A stretch of DNA of 64,000 nt from Branchipolynoe longqiensis (lineage: Eukaryota > Annelida > Polychaeta > Phyllodocida > Polynoidae): NCBI GenBank assembly GCA_030323885.1, contig CM059187.1, positions 133,574,029 through 133,638,028 of the forward strand. The letters are read 5' to 3'. Position numbers and translations under genes: made by a program. Position 1 is the first letter of the stretch; each line of letters opens with the position of its first letter. Shown here piece after piece: positions 42,285-53,064 of this stretch. Below the pieces are notes generated by a model. That model saw only the letters and a program-made list of their open reading frames with translations. It searched no databases and was not told where the DNA came from.

Positions 42285-42560
42285 GAACAGACGTCTGTGG
42301 GACCCGGCAGAAGGGTTCACATGTGGTCTCAACGAAGAAACAACAGTGTATGGAACCCAGCAGAAGGATTCAAGTTTGGTCTCAATGAAGTAAGAAAGAT
42401 ATGTAGGACATGTTAGAAGAGATCAAGTTTGTTCTCGATGAAGTAATAGTGGTCTGCGGGACCAGTCAGAAGAGATGGAGTTTCTTCTCAATGAAGTAAC
42501 AGTGGTCTGTGGGACCCATCAGAAGAGATCAACTGTGTTTGTTCTCAATGAAGAGAGCGA
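42285..42560. repeat. 54-bp tandem repeat, five copies
   Basis: GGGACCC.GCAGAAG.G.TTCA ... GGTCTCAA.GAAG words start near 42298, 42353, 42405, 42459 and 42512. The copies share CAGAAGAGATCA and TTCTCAATGAAG. Confidence 0.85.
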
Positions 42561-42699
42561 GTCTGTATCTAGTGTCAAGTAAGAGATGGCCTTCGATCTC
42601 TGAATGAAGTATCATGCCTGATAGACAGACGAAATAGAGTCCAGTTTAAGCTAAGGACTAACTGACGGTGTTCATGTGGATAGGGTGCGTGAAGGATGG

Positions 42700-43310
42700 G
42701 GCACGTAGGGGGTGTGAGGAGTGTAAGGGTGTGAGGAGTGTAGTGAGTGTGAGGAGTGTAGGGGTGTGAGGTGTGTAATGGTGTGAGGAGTGTAGGGGTG
42801 TGAGGAATGTAGGGGTGTGAGGAGTGTAGTGAGTGGGAGGAGTGTAGGGGTGTGAGAAGTGTAGAGGTGTGAGATGTGTAAGGGTGAGAAGAGTGTGAAG
42901 GGTGTGAGGAGTGTAGGGGTGTGAGGTGTGTAAGGGTGTGAGGAGTGTAGGGGTGTGAGGAGTGTAGGGGTGTGAGAAGCATAACGGTGTGAGGAGCGTG
43001 GGGGTTTGGGAACGTAGGGTGGGAGAAGTGTAAGGGTGTGAGGAGTGTAGTGAGTGGGAGGAGTGTAGGGGTGTGAGAAGCATAAGGGTGTGAGGAGCGT
43101 AGGGGTGTGAGGACTGTAGAGGTGTGAGAAGTGTAAGGGTGTGAGGAGTGTAGTGAGTGGGAGGAGTGTAGGAGTGTGAGAAGCATAACGGTGTGAGGAG
43201 CGTAGGGGTGGGAAGAGCGTAGAGGTGTGAGGAGTGTAGAGCTGTGAGAAGTGTAAGTGTGTGAGGAGTGTCGGGGTGTGAGGGTGAGTGAGGTAAGTCT
43301 TGGGACGTGA
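42700..43310. repeat. GTGTGAGGAGTGTAG tandem array
   Basis: Short 13-16 bp units GTGTGAGGAGTGTAGG with variants (GTGAGTGGGAGGAGTGTAG, GAAGCATAAGGGTGTGAGG) forming a weak higher-order pattern near 85-110 bp. Reverse frames of 203 and 404 codons (Thr/Pro/His/Ser/Leu-rich) are by-products. Confidence 0.9.
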
Positions 43311-43449
43311 GTGATGGGGTCTGTCGGGGTGAGTAAGGGGGGTGGGAGGGTTCTTGTACCGGGGAGTGAGGGGGGCCGGTTCTTGTGTGTAAGCTCAGGA
43401 GCGGGCGGTCAAGTTTGGGCTCGCGTCCCAGTCCTTCCGGGTCATATGG

Positions 43450-43810
43450 AAATGGCCAGAGGGGGGTGTGAATGTGTGCGGGTGTGGATGTATGGGAGTT
43501 TGGATGTGTGGGTGTGTTGATGTGTGGGTGGGTGGGAGTGTGGATGTGGGGGTGTCGATGTATGGGGGTGTTGGATGACGGGGTGTGGATGTGTGACGGT
43601 TTCGATGTAGTGGAGTGTGGATATGTGGGTGTGGGGGTGTTGATGTGTTGGTGTGGATATGTGGGGGTGTTGATGTGTGGGTGTGGATGTGTGGGGGGTG
43701 TGGATCTGTCGGAGTGTGGATGAGGGGGTGTGGATGTGTGGGGGTGTTGAGTGGGGAGGGTGGGTGGATGTGTGGGGGTGTTGATGTGCGGAGTGTAGAT
43801 GTGTGCGGGG
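43450..43810. repeat. GTGTGGATGTGTGGGGGTGTTGAT array
   Basis: Irregular 15-24 bp units on GGTGTTGATGTGTGGGTGTG. Forward and reverse frames are repeat-derived. Confidence 0.88.
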
Positions 43811-43814
43811 TGCG

Positions 43815-44060
43815 GGGGCACAGCCTGTCGGACCAGCTCAGGATCAGGCCTGGTTCCCGGCATGTGGGCCACCAGTGGCGGTCACCACCAGTCAATAGGT
43901 GACGTGAGCCTGAAGCAACTCGCGGACCCCAATCTGCCACCGCGCGTCCCGCCATCGACCACGCGCTGCCGCTCTATTGGATTGCCGGACTAATGAGTCT
44001 ACATTTGACAGCGCCTGATCACAGTATTTCGTGAACCCAATAGGCGGCATGCTCCCCTGG
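43815..44060. other. Single-copy GC-balanced island
   Basis: Non-repetitive, CpG-containing DNA (CCACCGCGCGTCCCGCCATC, CACGCGCTGCCGCTC) between two arrays. Includes ATTGG (43976). No domain found. Confidence 0.3.
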
Positions 44061-44064
44061 CCCA

Positions 44065-44600
44065 CACTCCCACACACTCCCACTCACAAACTACCACACT
44101 GCCACACTCCCACGCTCTCACGCTCTCACACTCCCACACTCCCACACTCCCACACTCCCACACTCCCACACTCCCACACTCCCACACTCCCACCTCCCAG
44201 ATGTACGACACTCACACACTCCCACACTCCCACACTCCCACACTCCCACACTCCCACACTCCCACACTCCCACACTCCCACACTCCCCCACACTCCACAC
44301 TCCCACACTCCCACACTCCCACACTCCCACACTCCCACACTCCCACACTCCCACACTCCACACACTCCCACACTCCCACACTCCCACACTCCCACACTCC
44401 CACACTCCCACACTCCCACACTCCCACACTCCCACACTCCCACACTCCACACTCCCACACTCCCACACTCCCACACTCCCACACTCCCACACTCCCACAC
44501 TCCCACACTCCCACACTCCCACACTCCCACACTCCCACACCCCCACACTCCCACACTCCCACACTCCCGCCTCTACCCTCCTACCCTCCCACACCCACAC
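44065..44600. repeat. CACTCCCA octamer array
   Basis: About 60 units of the 8-bp repeat CACTCCCA with sparse variants (CACGCTCT at the left edge, CACCCCCA at the right). Because 8 bp cycles through all frames, reading frames of up to 199 codons are open on both strands. Confidence 0.95.
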
Positions 44601-44604
44601 CCAT

Positions 44605-45160
44605 TCCTAACTCCCCATTCCCCACTCTAAACCCCCCACTTCCGACTCCTCCCTTACACCCCCCCCCCCACCCTTCTCAAACTGCTAACTACGTTTGGTA
44701 GTGATTTCAGTTGCACGAATCAAAGTCCCTTCCGCTTCTTGTTGTGGGTGTGAGAAGAGGAGGTTTGGGAGGGGGTGAACGATGGGGGAGGGGGAGGAGG
44801 GGGTGAACGATGGGGGAGGGGGAGGAGGGGTGAAAGAAGGGGGGTTTGAGGATGAGGGGTGAAAAGAGGGGTTTGAGAAGGGGGATGCGGTTGCGCGTGA
44901 TGCGTCTTTGTCGAGGGGCTACGTGTAATGGTCGCGCAAACTGGGCGGGTCACGTGACCCAAATGAGAAGCGTCCAAGTTGAGGCGGTGGGAGGTTGTTG
45001 GGGGTAGGGCGGATGTGGAAGGAGGGTTCTGACATATTGAACCCACCAAGGATGGAGTGGGGGGGACGCTGGGTTCGTCTATCATCTGTATGTCACACGT
45101 TATGTATGAGGCGGCGTCTGCGTCTCACCCGAAACTAACGGCACTTTGTTTATCGCGCAT
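44605..45160. other. C-rich, G-rich and single-copy sequence
   Basis: CCCC-rich to 44675, GGGGGAGG-rich at 44745-44885, then single-copy sequence. No gene. Confidence 0.4.
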
Positions 45161-45162
45161 AA

Positions 45163-45189
45163 AGAGAGAGAGAGAGAGAGAGAGAGAGA
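45163..45189. repeat. (AG)n microsatellite
   Basis: About 13 AG dinucleotides. Confidence 0.95.
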
Positions 45190-45890
45190 AGCAATCCGCG
45201 AAGGGAGAGGTTGGTTGTGGGCTGTAGCCTCGCTTTGAAAAACTGTCCACGCCGAGCCCAGCGTCCAGGTGCTATATCATCAATATATATCAGTTATAAA
45301 ATGACAAGGGGTAATGAAAACAGCAAATTCTTTGAAACAGAAACATATATTTATATTGTATCCTACATATTCATCTTAGAGATCGGTGCGTTTATTAAAT
45401 ATGTGTTATTTTCTAGAAAACCCCTCCAGCACAGCAACTATACCTCTCCCCCAAAAACCAAGAAAGATCACAAAGAAAGACTATGCACACTCCTCCCTTA
45501 TTCCTCCTGTCGGCCTCGCTCTCGGATGCCCACTCAAATCCTCCACCCCTTCCCGCCACCCTCCCTCTCTCCTACACCCATCCTATCTCCCATTATCCCA
45601 TCCTACCATCTTACCATCCTACCTTATCCCCATATATCCGTGTCTCCACGTCCTCATCATCATCCAACTCCAGTACCAAATACCCAACCACTGCCCTCCC
45701 ATCATCCCATCACCCCATCCTCCCATCCGCCCGTCCTCCCGTCCTCCTATCCTCCTATCCGGCCGTTCTCCTATCCTCCATCACATACCCACTCTCTCGC
45801 CCCCCATGCCCACTTTTCCTGGTTGTCTGACTCATCAATTATAGTAGGACCTATTACATTCGCTTGCTGGTTATTTATATATACATATTT
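45190..45890. other. Single-copy sequence and CATCC/CCTCC-rich tract
   Basis: ATCCTACCATCTTACCATCC and CCCGTCCTCCTATCCTCC words from 45590 to 45790. The 238-codon frame here is low-complexity Pro/Ser-rich. Confidence 0.4.
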
Positions 45891-45892
45891 AT

Positions 45893-46172
45893 CGTTTGTT
45901 TGTGTCTTATATCCTATTAAATCTTAGGTCATATAAGGACGGGTACAGAGTTGTGACAGTGCGCACTCATGGCACTCATGGGATACCAGACTGCTGGCAC
46001 CATGACCGATACTGTGCTAACCAGTCCTTGCCACATTTGATTAATCACATGCGCCAGGCAAGGTAGTAGAAAGTATCAATTCATTAAGTCATTGGTTTGA
46101 CTCGGCTGGGATTCAAACTCCCGACCTTCCATATGGGAAAGCTGCGCTCTACAGATTCGCCCACGACGAACG
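45893..46172 (-). mobile_element. SINE family A, copy with body deletion
   Basis: Tail GTTTGTTTGTGTCTTATATC, short body lacking the TTTATAGTGCTGCCCCA segment, head CGACCTTCCATATGGGAAAG, GCTCTACAGATTCGCCCACG. Confidence 0.84.
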
Positions 46173-46202
46173 GTTAGAATATATGAATATAAATATATAT
46201 GT

Positions 46203-46502
46203 GTGTAATGGTCTGCACTGACCTCTCACGCAAGAAGCCACATAGACAACTAAGGGTGGGTAGGGTGGTAACATCAGGTAACCTATGTGCTGTAATGGTT
46301 ACCACACTGGCCCAGAATGCAAGAGATGTCCCTACATGTCTATGCGGCTCATTGCCTGAGAGTTCAGTGCAGTGGGTAGGGTGTGATGACATCAGGGAAC
46401 CTTGGTGTCGTAATAGTTAGAACACTAGGCCAGAATGCAAGAGATGTGGGTTCGACTCCCGCTCTAGGCGCAACATTTCCCATGTGCATCACCCCCCCCA
46501 TG
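46203..46502 (+). mobile_element. SINE family B, two adjacent partial copies
   Basis: GTAATGGTCTGCACTGACCT through GTGCTGTAATGGTTACCACA, then a second unit ATTGCCTGAGAGTTCAGTGC to GATGTGGGTTCGACTCCCGC, CTAGGCGCAACATTTCCCAT. The first unit is cut within the head; the period is shortened to about 135 bp. Confidence 0.82.
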
Positions 46503-46546
46503 ACATATGTAGACTTATATATATATGTATATTATATATAACATAT

Positions 46547-46612
46547 AACCGTCCTGATATGACCTTAGATGTTGCTAGGATGTAAAACAGCAACAACAAC
46601 AACAACAAACAA
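46547..46612 (+). mobile_element. SINE family A, 3' tail fragment
   Basis: ACCGTCCTGATATGACCTTA, GATGTTGCTAGGATGTAAAA, (CAACAA)n. Confidence 0.8.
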
Positions 46613-46614
46613 AC

Positions 46615-46885
46615 TATAATATATAAGCATGCGTTTATATATATACATACATACAAACAAATCAAGATATATCCAGCCACCGGCGCCTGACACCAGAACA
46701 TTGCCTTTTGGCTGCGGCTGCTGTCTGCCTTGGCCCAGACGGGCGCCTGGCTTCTGTCAGCGGGAAGCCCTCGGCCAACTAGGCGACATTTATTGTGACG
46801 TGCCTGATGGAGGCTGATCACCCGCAATAAAAGTGGGCAGGCAGTTTTACACGAGATGCAGCCCGGGGCTATTTGTCAATCAGGT
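46615..46885. other. Single-copy GC-balanced island
   Basis: Non-repetitive (CCGGCGCCTGACACCAGAAC, GCTGCGGCTGCTGTCTGCCT, GACGTGCCTGATGGAGGCTG). Reverse and forward frames are short. Candidate conserved non-coding DNA, unproven. Confidence 0.3.
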
Positions 46886-46887
46886 AA

Positions 46888-47224
46888 GTTGGTTGTTGGA
46901 GTTGTACGTCCTGGGAACATCGTAGGTCATATCAAGATGGTTACCGACTTGTGACAGTGCGCACTGATGGTGATTGTATAGTGCAGCCCCACTGGGAGAC
47001 CAGGCCATCAGCACCATAGTGTGATATCCCACTCAGTCACATTATCCTGACAATGAGCCAACCAGTCATTCCCCTATCCTAATAATGCAGAGTGCCTGGT
47101 TCGGAAGTGGCAAGTATGAATTGTCATTTGTTTGACTCGACCCGGGTATGAAGCTGTGGGCGCGAATCCCACGATCTACCAAAATGGGAGACAGACGCTC
47201 AACTCATTCGGCCACCCCGTCTGG
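46888..47224 (-). mobile_element. SINE family A, full length, long-variable-arm head
   Basis: Tail TTGGTTGTTGGAGTTGTACG, body, head GGCGCGAATCCCACGATCTA, GGGAGACAGACGCTCAACTC, CGGCCACCCCGTCTGG. Confidence 0.92.
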
Positions 47225-47296
47225 TCTTGTCATTCAATCGTGGAGTGCTTGAGATCTAGCCTTTCGCCAGCAGGCGGATTACTAAGGCCACACCTC

Positions 47297-47614
47297 CGGA
47301 CGCGGTGACCGAATGGATAAATCATAGGCATCCAGTGCGGGAGATCGGGAGTTCGATTCTCGGTCGAGTCAAACCAATGACTTATACAATAGATACTTGT
47401 CACTTTCAAGTCTGGCTCTCTGCATTAATATGATAGTGCAAAGACTGTTTAGGTAAGTTTCACGATGTGACTGAGTGGGATATTGGGTCATGGTGTTGGT
47501 GGCCTGATTTCCCAGTGGGGCAGCATTATAAAGTCACCATGAGTGTGCACCCATCCTGATATGGTCTTAGATGTTGCCCCGGAAGTAAAATTCCAATAAC
47601 CAACCAACTAAGCC
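47297..47614 (+). mobile_element. SINE family A, full length
   Basis: Head CCGGACGCGGTGACCGAATG, B-box GGGAGTTCGATTCTCGG, body, tail TTCCAATAACCAACCAAC. A small deletion removes the GCGCACTGTCACAAGTCGGT segment. Confidence 0.9.
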
Positions 47615-47619
47615 CACAT

Positions 47620-48185
47620 ATGTACACGCACGCGCACTGGCACGTTCGTGGGGTGGGGGAATGGCAAAGCTAGGTGTAAATGACATGATGTCCGGCCGGT
47701 GAGTGGTGGGTGACGCGGTGTAGTTACGCCGGCGGCCACAGGTGGCAGGTAGTACAGTATCGTGCATACCCTGTGAGGGTTAGCTCACATTGCATGCGTG
47801 TCACCTATGATTCAATTCAATTCAAGTCAATTCTTTATTTCAGGCATTTATGATGACATTGCAACTTTGTTTAATGATAGTAATCGGTTAAACATTAGCA
47901 AAACAGAATCTATTGATGGCGGTTACAAATTAGTGATAGTACTCGGTTTACCATTAACAAAACAGCAGTTTACCATTAGCAAAACAGAACCCATTGATGC
48001 CAGTTACAAACAGACTGACTCATCGCGATTCCCATATCTGAGGAGAATCATCTTCACTGAAAAACTAATTTTACAAGTGCCCCCCCCTCACACACAGACT
48101 TCTTTCCTCCATTTCTGCCTGTCCTTAATCAACTCACGATATCTCTACATTTATTAAAAATAAACAACTACGAACAGCAACAAAA
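47620..48185. other. Single-copy stretch with short internal repeats
   Basis: TTACCATTAGCAAAACAGAA-type words are repeated three times (47890-47990). No gene recognised. Confidence 0.4.
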
Positions 48186-48187
48186 AT

Positions 48188-48405
48188 ATGACGGTCAGTA
48201 GTTCGATTCCCCATGTCATCACTTCTCCCAATTTGGATTTCCACCCTCAAAGACCAGTTGCTCTCAAACCAGGTCTATGTGGTGTGGGAGGTTAAACATC
48301 AACTTTGTTGGTTAAAGTGTAGGCTCCGGCTTTCTATTGACCAACTCTCTAATGATGAAAATAAGTCTATTCAGAGTTAGTCATGACAGCCAGTATAACT
48401 CTTCA
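48188..48405 (+). mobile_element. SINE-like family C, third copy
   Basis: GTAGTTCGATTCCCC (B-box-like), CCCAATTTGGATTTCCACCC, CAGGTCTATGTGGTGTGGGA, AAAGTGTAGGCTCCGGCTTT, CTCTCTAATGATGAAAATAA. Confidence 0.75.
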
Positions 48406-48517
48406 AGAAAGAAAAACAATTAAAGTAAGATCTAGTCTTGAATAATCCGTCTGAGTGGATCGGTTATTATTATTATTATTTGTTGTGAAAATCGGCAAGG
48501 TTCAATTGTGTGTGAGA

Positions 48518-48843
48518 GTTTGGTTGGTAGGTTGTTGGACTTCTACGCCCTGACAACATCTAAGGTATCTCAGGATGGGGACCGACTTGTGGCAGTGCAC
48601 ACTCATGGTATAATTCTGCCCCACAGCGAGATCAGGTCAATGGCACTATGACCAGATATCCCACTCAGTCACATTATCCTGAAGCTGAGCTAACCAATCC
48701 TTGCCCTATCCTATTAATGCCAAGTGACAGGCTAGGAAGTGACAAATATCAATTTTAAAGTCATTCGTTTGACTCGACCGGGAACCGAACTCCGGACCTT
48801 CCACATGCGAGGCCCGCTCTCTACCAATTAGGCCACCGCACCG
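48518..48843 (-). mobile_element. SINE family A, full length
   Basis: Tail TTTGGTTGGTAGGTTGTTGG, body, head GAACCGAACTCCGGACCTTC, CTCTCTACCAATTAGGCCAC. The head end is the left part of the 210-bp tandem duplication described next. Confidence 0.9.
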
Positions 48844-49200
48844 GTGTGTTTATGTGAGGTGACGTCTGAGCTCGGTAGATGGCTGCGCCCTGTAAAAATA
48901 AAACAGAATGCAATCCCAGTCGAGTTCAACGGGCACTCTGTTTATTAATGCACTTGATCCGGCACGTCATGATGTTATGCAATTCGATCGGGAACCGAAC
49001 TCTGGGCCTTCCGCATGCGAGGCCCGCGCTCTACCGATTAGGCCACCGCACCGGTGTGTTTGTGTGAGGTGACGTCTGAGCACGGTAGATGGCTGCGCCC
49101 TGTAAAAAATAAAACACAATGCAATCCCAGTCGAGTTCAACGGGCACTCTGTTTATTAATGCGCTTGATCCGGCGCGTCATGCTGTTATGCAATTCGATC
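48781..49200. repeat. 210-bp tandem duplication containing a SINE head
   Basis: GGAACCGAACTC starts at 48781 and 48991. Each copy includes the SINE A head, CCGGTGTGTTTATGTGAGGT, GATGGCTGCGCCCTGTAAAA, an AATAAAAC word and GTTTATTAATGC. The two copies differ at only a few positions, so the duplication is recent relative to most repeats here. Confidence 0.93.
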
Positions 49201-49204
49201 CCGG

Positions 49205-50771
49205 TCACGTGATGGCACTTCAGCGGCGTGGTTACGCCACCTGGCGGGATGATCTAAAGCGCGAGGCAACACGGCGACAGCGATGCTAGGGCAGCGTGAC
49301 CCGCAATAGGGTTATGGCCACCATTGTTCGCCCCCCCCCCCTCCTCCCTCTCCCTACCCACCTCCCCTGCCCTTCAACCCCATCTCTCTCTCCCTGCGCG
49401 CGCATCACGTGGTATTGTCACTGGGAATCACGCCACCCGCCACCAGGCCACATGCGTGCAATGGCATCTGTGGCAAATTCACCGTGTTCTGCCCGGAGGG
49501 ATTGGGAGGGGGACAGAGAGGGAGAAGGGGGAGGGGGATAAGGGGAGAGGGGGCGGGAGGGGGGAGGTGAAGGGAAGGGGCTGGGTACAGGAGGGGGACG
49601 GGAGGGGGGGGGGGCGGGTAGGAAATGGGAGGGATGGGGGAGGTGGGGAGCGGGAGGAGAAGGGAGGTGGGAGTGGATAGGGAGGTAGGGGGTGGAGGGA
49701 GATGGGGTGGGGGTTGGGGAGGGGATGGGGAGGGGATGGGAAGGGGCAGGGTATGAGGGGGAGACAGGCGTCTGTAGGCGGAGGAGGAGTAGTGGAGGCG
49801 GTAAATCACATCAGATGGATGCATGGGTGAGTTGGCGGGCATTTGCAGGAGGTAGGATCGGCGATGAGGTGGGATGTGTGTGGGTGTGTGGGTGGTGAGG
49901 TAGGATTGTTGGAGTGGGGCAGGTAGTACCCTCCCCCCCCCCCGGTGGATCAGATTTAGGCAGTTTCATCCAGGTTCCTCAGGCACAATTCAACTCGGCA
50001 TATATTGCATGTGGGCGGCGTGCCCATAGCAAACCAACCCTCCCTCTCCCTCTGCTCCTCCCGCCCCCTCCCCTCCTTCCACCCCCACCGCGCCCCTTTC
50101 CTCCCCCCTCCCCCTTCCCCCTGCCTCACCACCTCCCCGATTAGCCTGTCCGTCCTCCCCCTCCCCCGTCCACACCCCATCCATCCCGATGGGCAGTCTC
50201 GGTCGGGCCACAGGGTCACGGTCGATGGCACTCTTCCGGGTCAAAATGGACGTATAATAATCCCGGGAAACCAATAGAGGCCTAGGAGAAGGGTCCACCG
50301 CTTAACCACCGTCCACCCCCCCCCCCCCCCACCCCACCAACACCACAACCACCACCACCAACACCACCACTCCCCACCACTCCCCAACGGACACCAGTTC
50401 ACGGCCTATGGTTATTTATGGCGTCCTCACGGTAGGTGTAGGGGGGGGAGATGGGGGAAGTTGATGCAATGTGATTGGACTTTGGTTGTGATAAGGGGCA
50501 AGGGGCGAGGGGCGGGGGGGGGGCGGTTGTGATATGGGCATAGGGACCTGGGGCGTGGGGGTGGTGTTTGCACTGCAGGATGGTTCTGTTTGCTGAGGTA
50601 TGCTATCATTCGGGATATTCGTTTCTGTCAGTGATCCCCCAGTCGGCTTGTCGTCTCTGTACCTGAATGTGGGTTCGCAGTCTTTCCCTCAAAGCTATGG
50701 GTTAGGGCAGAAATTCGCCCTAACCATATCAGTCATTCCGCCCCCACATGTTTGCACACATATGGAGCAAT

Positions 50772-50811
<40 letters not shown>

Positions 50812-50830
50812 CCATTGCTCCATGTATATA
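49205..50830. other. G-rich and C-rich low complexity with short single-copy parts
   Basis: Pure-purine G-rich tract at 49490-49760 (GGGAGGGGGAGGGG type), C-rich tracts at 50040-50165 and 50310-50400, and G-rich at 50440-50530. The frames of 118, 145, 102 and 91 codons here are low-complexity. No gene. Confidence 0.45.
50762..50823. repeat. Hairpin with (TA)n loop
   Basis: ATGGAGCAATG (50762-50772) and CATTGCTCCAT (50813-50823) are perfect complements bracketing a (TA)n run, which is itself self-complementary. It directly follows the 3' end of the SINE B copy at 50836 (minus). Confidence 0.88.
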
Positions 50831-50835
50831 TATGT

Positions 50836-51360
50836 CGTGGGGGTGATGAAAATTGGAAATATTGCACCTAGAGCGGAACTCGAACCCACATCTCTTGCAT
50901 TCCGGGCCAGTGTGCTAACCATTACACCACCGACTGGATGCAAGTGCCAATTACCGCTCAACTCCCGCCGGACCAAAGAGATTCGGGGCACTCCTCCCAC
51001 TCACCGTTACAAGGTTGTAAAGATGTCCCCAGCTTCTACAACACTCCCTACTGAAGTTTAATCTTCAACCAAAGATTGGGCCAATTTATCGGAACCTCTC
51101 TATAAATGTTGCAGTTCTGCAACCAGTAACCATCATAAGGTTACGAACCACCCCCAAACTAAGTAAGTAGGTTTGGTGATGTCCCTCAGCACCCTACTAA
51201 TACCTAGCTGTCTATGCAGCTCCTTGCCTGAGAGGTCATTGCAAACTACTACACATGTCCCCCTGGAATTGTAAGTCTTTTCAATGGTCATGTAATGCTT
51301 ACAATTACATCCATACGGGCAATGCACTGACATATACATACACAGGTACGGTTCAACAAA
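50836..51360 (-). mobile_element. SINE family B, rearranged copy
   Basis: Head part at 50836-50935 (GGGGGTGATGAAAATTGG, GCGGAACTCGAACCCAC, GTGCTAACCATTACACCACC), then about 265 bp of unrelated sequence, then the family B 5' flank and linker (CTTGCCTGAGAGGTCATTGC, GTCCCCCTGGAATTGTAAGT, ACATATACATACACAGG) at 51207-51345. Confidence 0.8.
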
Positions 51361-51374
51361 ATATATGTGTACTG

Positions 51375-51675
51375 GATTTGATGGCTGAATGGGTTTATGT
51401 GCAGAAGGTCGGGAGTTGGAGTCACAGCAGAGTCAAACCAATGACTTATACAATATATGCTTTTCACTCCCAAGCCTGCTACTCGGTATCACTAGGATAG
51501 ACCAAGGACTGGCTAGCTCATCATCAGAATAATCTGACCGAGTGGGAAATCGGGTAATGGTCCCGGGGCCTAGTCTGCCAGTAGGGCAGCACCATATATT
51601 TTCCATGAGCTCGCACTGTCAAAAGTCGGTACCCATCCTGATATGACCATTGATGTTGCTAGAACGTAAACCCCA
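51375..51675 (+). mobile_element. SINE family A, diverged copy
   Basis: GAAGGTCGGGAGTTGGAGTC (degenerate B-box), ATGCTTTTCACTCCCAAGCC, TCAGAATAATCTGACCGAGT, GATATGACCATTGATGTTGC, TAGAACGTAAACCCC. Confidence 0.84.
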
Positions 51676-51806
51676 AACACACAAAAGTATTTGTATATAA
51701 ATTATGATGAGGGTGGGTCTTACCTACTCAAACCTAGTTGCTGAATGAAAGGGCACTTACATCGGTTCAGCCCAATAGGTCGGACACTTTGTCATAGGCT
51801 AACCCT

Positions 51807-52404
51807 AAAGCCCCAGTCAGACCTCACCGGATTGAGGAACCGGATAGAAAACGGACACTGTCCAATGAAATACGGCAATGTATGGTTTATATACGGCTGG
51901 CATCTGGCATGTCCGTTATCTGTCCGGTGGTATCGGGCAGTGTCTGGTACAAGTTTTGAACATGCACAAAACTTGTACTGGACACCACCGGACTGAGGTG
52001 TACGGTTGGTGTCTGTTTTAAGTCTGTTTTGTCCGTTTCATGACCGTTACTCATCCGTTAGCTGTCCGGTTTGTATCCTGAAGAGTCCGTTGTTGGTGCT
52101 GCGGGAATTCGGTCTGTTGGTTTTTGGCATGTCCGTGAACAGTCCCGTAGGTGTCTGATAGGTGTCCGGTTGGTGTCCGGTTGCTGTCCGTTTGGTGTCC
52201 AGTCCATCCGTTTGACACTCGTTTGCCGTCCGGTTCTCGTCTGGGTCTCGTCCATTGGCTATTTGTTAATGTATGTTTCTTATCCATTTAGCATCCGTTT
52301 TGTGTGGCGGCCATTGCAGCAGTTTGACACCGGACACCACCGGACTAGACAATTCTTTGTCAGGTGGTGTCCGTACTCAGTACGGTAAGGTCTGGCTGAG
52401 CCTT
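51807..52404. mobile_element. Candidate 600-bp MITE with GTCCGGT subterminal repeats
   Basis: Left end AAAGCCCCAGTCAGACCTCA and complement of the right end AAGGCTCAGCCAGACCTTAC, both followed by CCG: imperfect terminal inverted repeats of about 24 bp. The interior is rich in GGTGTCCGGT/ACCGGACACC words in both orientations. No transposase frame. Confidence 0.68.
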
Positions 52405-52409
52405 AAGAC

Positions 52410-52810
52410 AGATATATGTGTCGGTGGCTCTTATCGTATATGCCCAGCCTGAGAGAGGAGGGTTTGGTCACATGACCATATATCGTGGAATGGTGATTCT
52501 CTATAATACTAATAGGTGCCAAATCTCTATGTTGATTCTCCCTTTCAGTTGCCTATGTATGCGGTGGGGGAGCACTCGCTCCATAATTGATGTATAACGG
52601 ATTATCCGAGTATAAATTCATGGAAAGCAATTATTTTGTTATATATTGTGTTACACCAAATACTATGTACTACCTCCTCCCCATGCTCATGAATGGTGGC
52701 ACCACCTCCGGTGCTCCCCCACACCTGCTAGCGCGGGGACATCTCACTTGCATCAGAGGAGTTTTGTTCTCTGATGAGGTTAGGCTGATATTCCTGGCCA
52801 CTCACATTAT
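52410..52810. other. Single-copy stretch, no gene seen
   Basis: Includes the TGTATAACGGATTATCCGAG word (52589) also seen near 16.5 and 58.2 kb. Confidence 0.35.
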
Positions 52811-52811
52811 C

Positions 52812-53060
52812 CTGACACTCAGCCATCCCACGGGTTCGAACCCTGGTCGAGTCAAACCTATGACTTAAAAATGTATACCCGCCGAATCCTAGCCAGCCGC
52901 CCGGCATTATTAGAATAGTGTCAGGATAATGTGACTGGCCTTGTCTTCCAGTGAGGCAGCACTATAAAGTCGCCAAGCGTGCGCACTGTCACAAGTCTGT
53001 ACTCGTCCTGATATGACCTTAAATTTGCCAGGACCTAAAACTCCAACAACCAACCAAAGA
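52812..53060 (+). mobile_element. SINE family A with internal deletion
   Basis: Starts at the B-box arm (CACGGGTTCGAACCCTGGTC), body shortened between GGCATTATTAGAATAG and TGTCAGGATAATGTGACTGG, tail ACTCCAACAACCAACCAAAG. Confidence 0.87.
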
Positions 53061-53064
53061 ATCT

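Noticed and set aside
42658..43955. 404-codon reverse frame rich in Thr, Pro, His and Ser
   Set aside because: Low-complexity translation of the GTGTGAGGAGTGTAG and GGTGTTGATGTGTGG arrays; no domain, and no gene-like composition outside the repeats.
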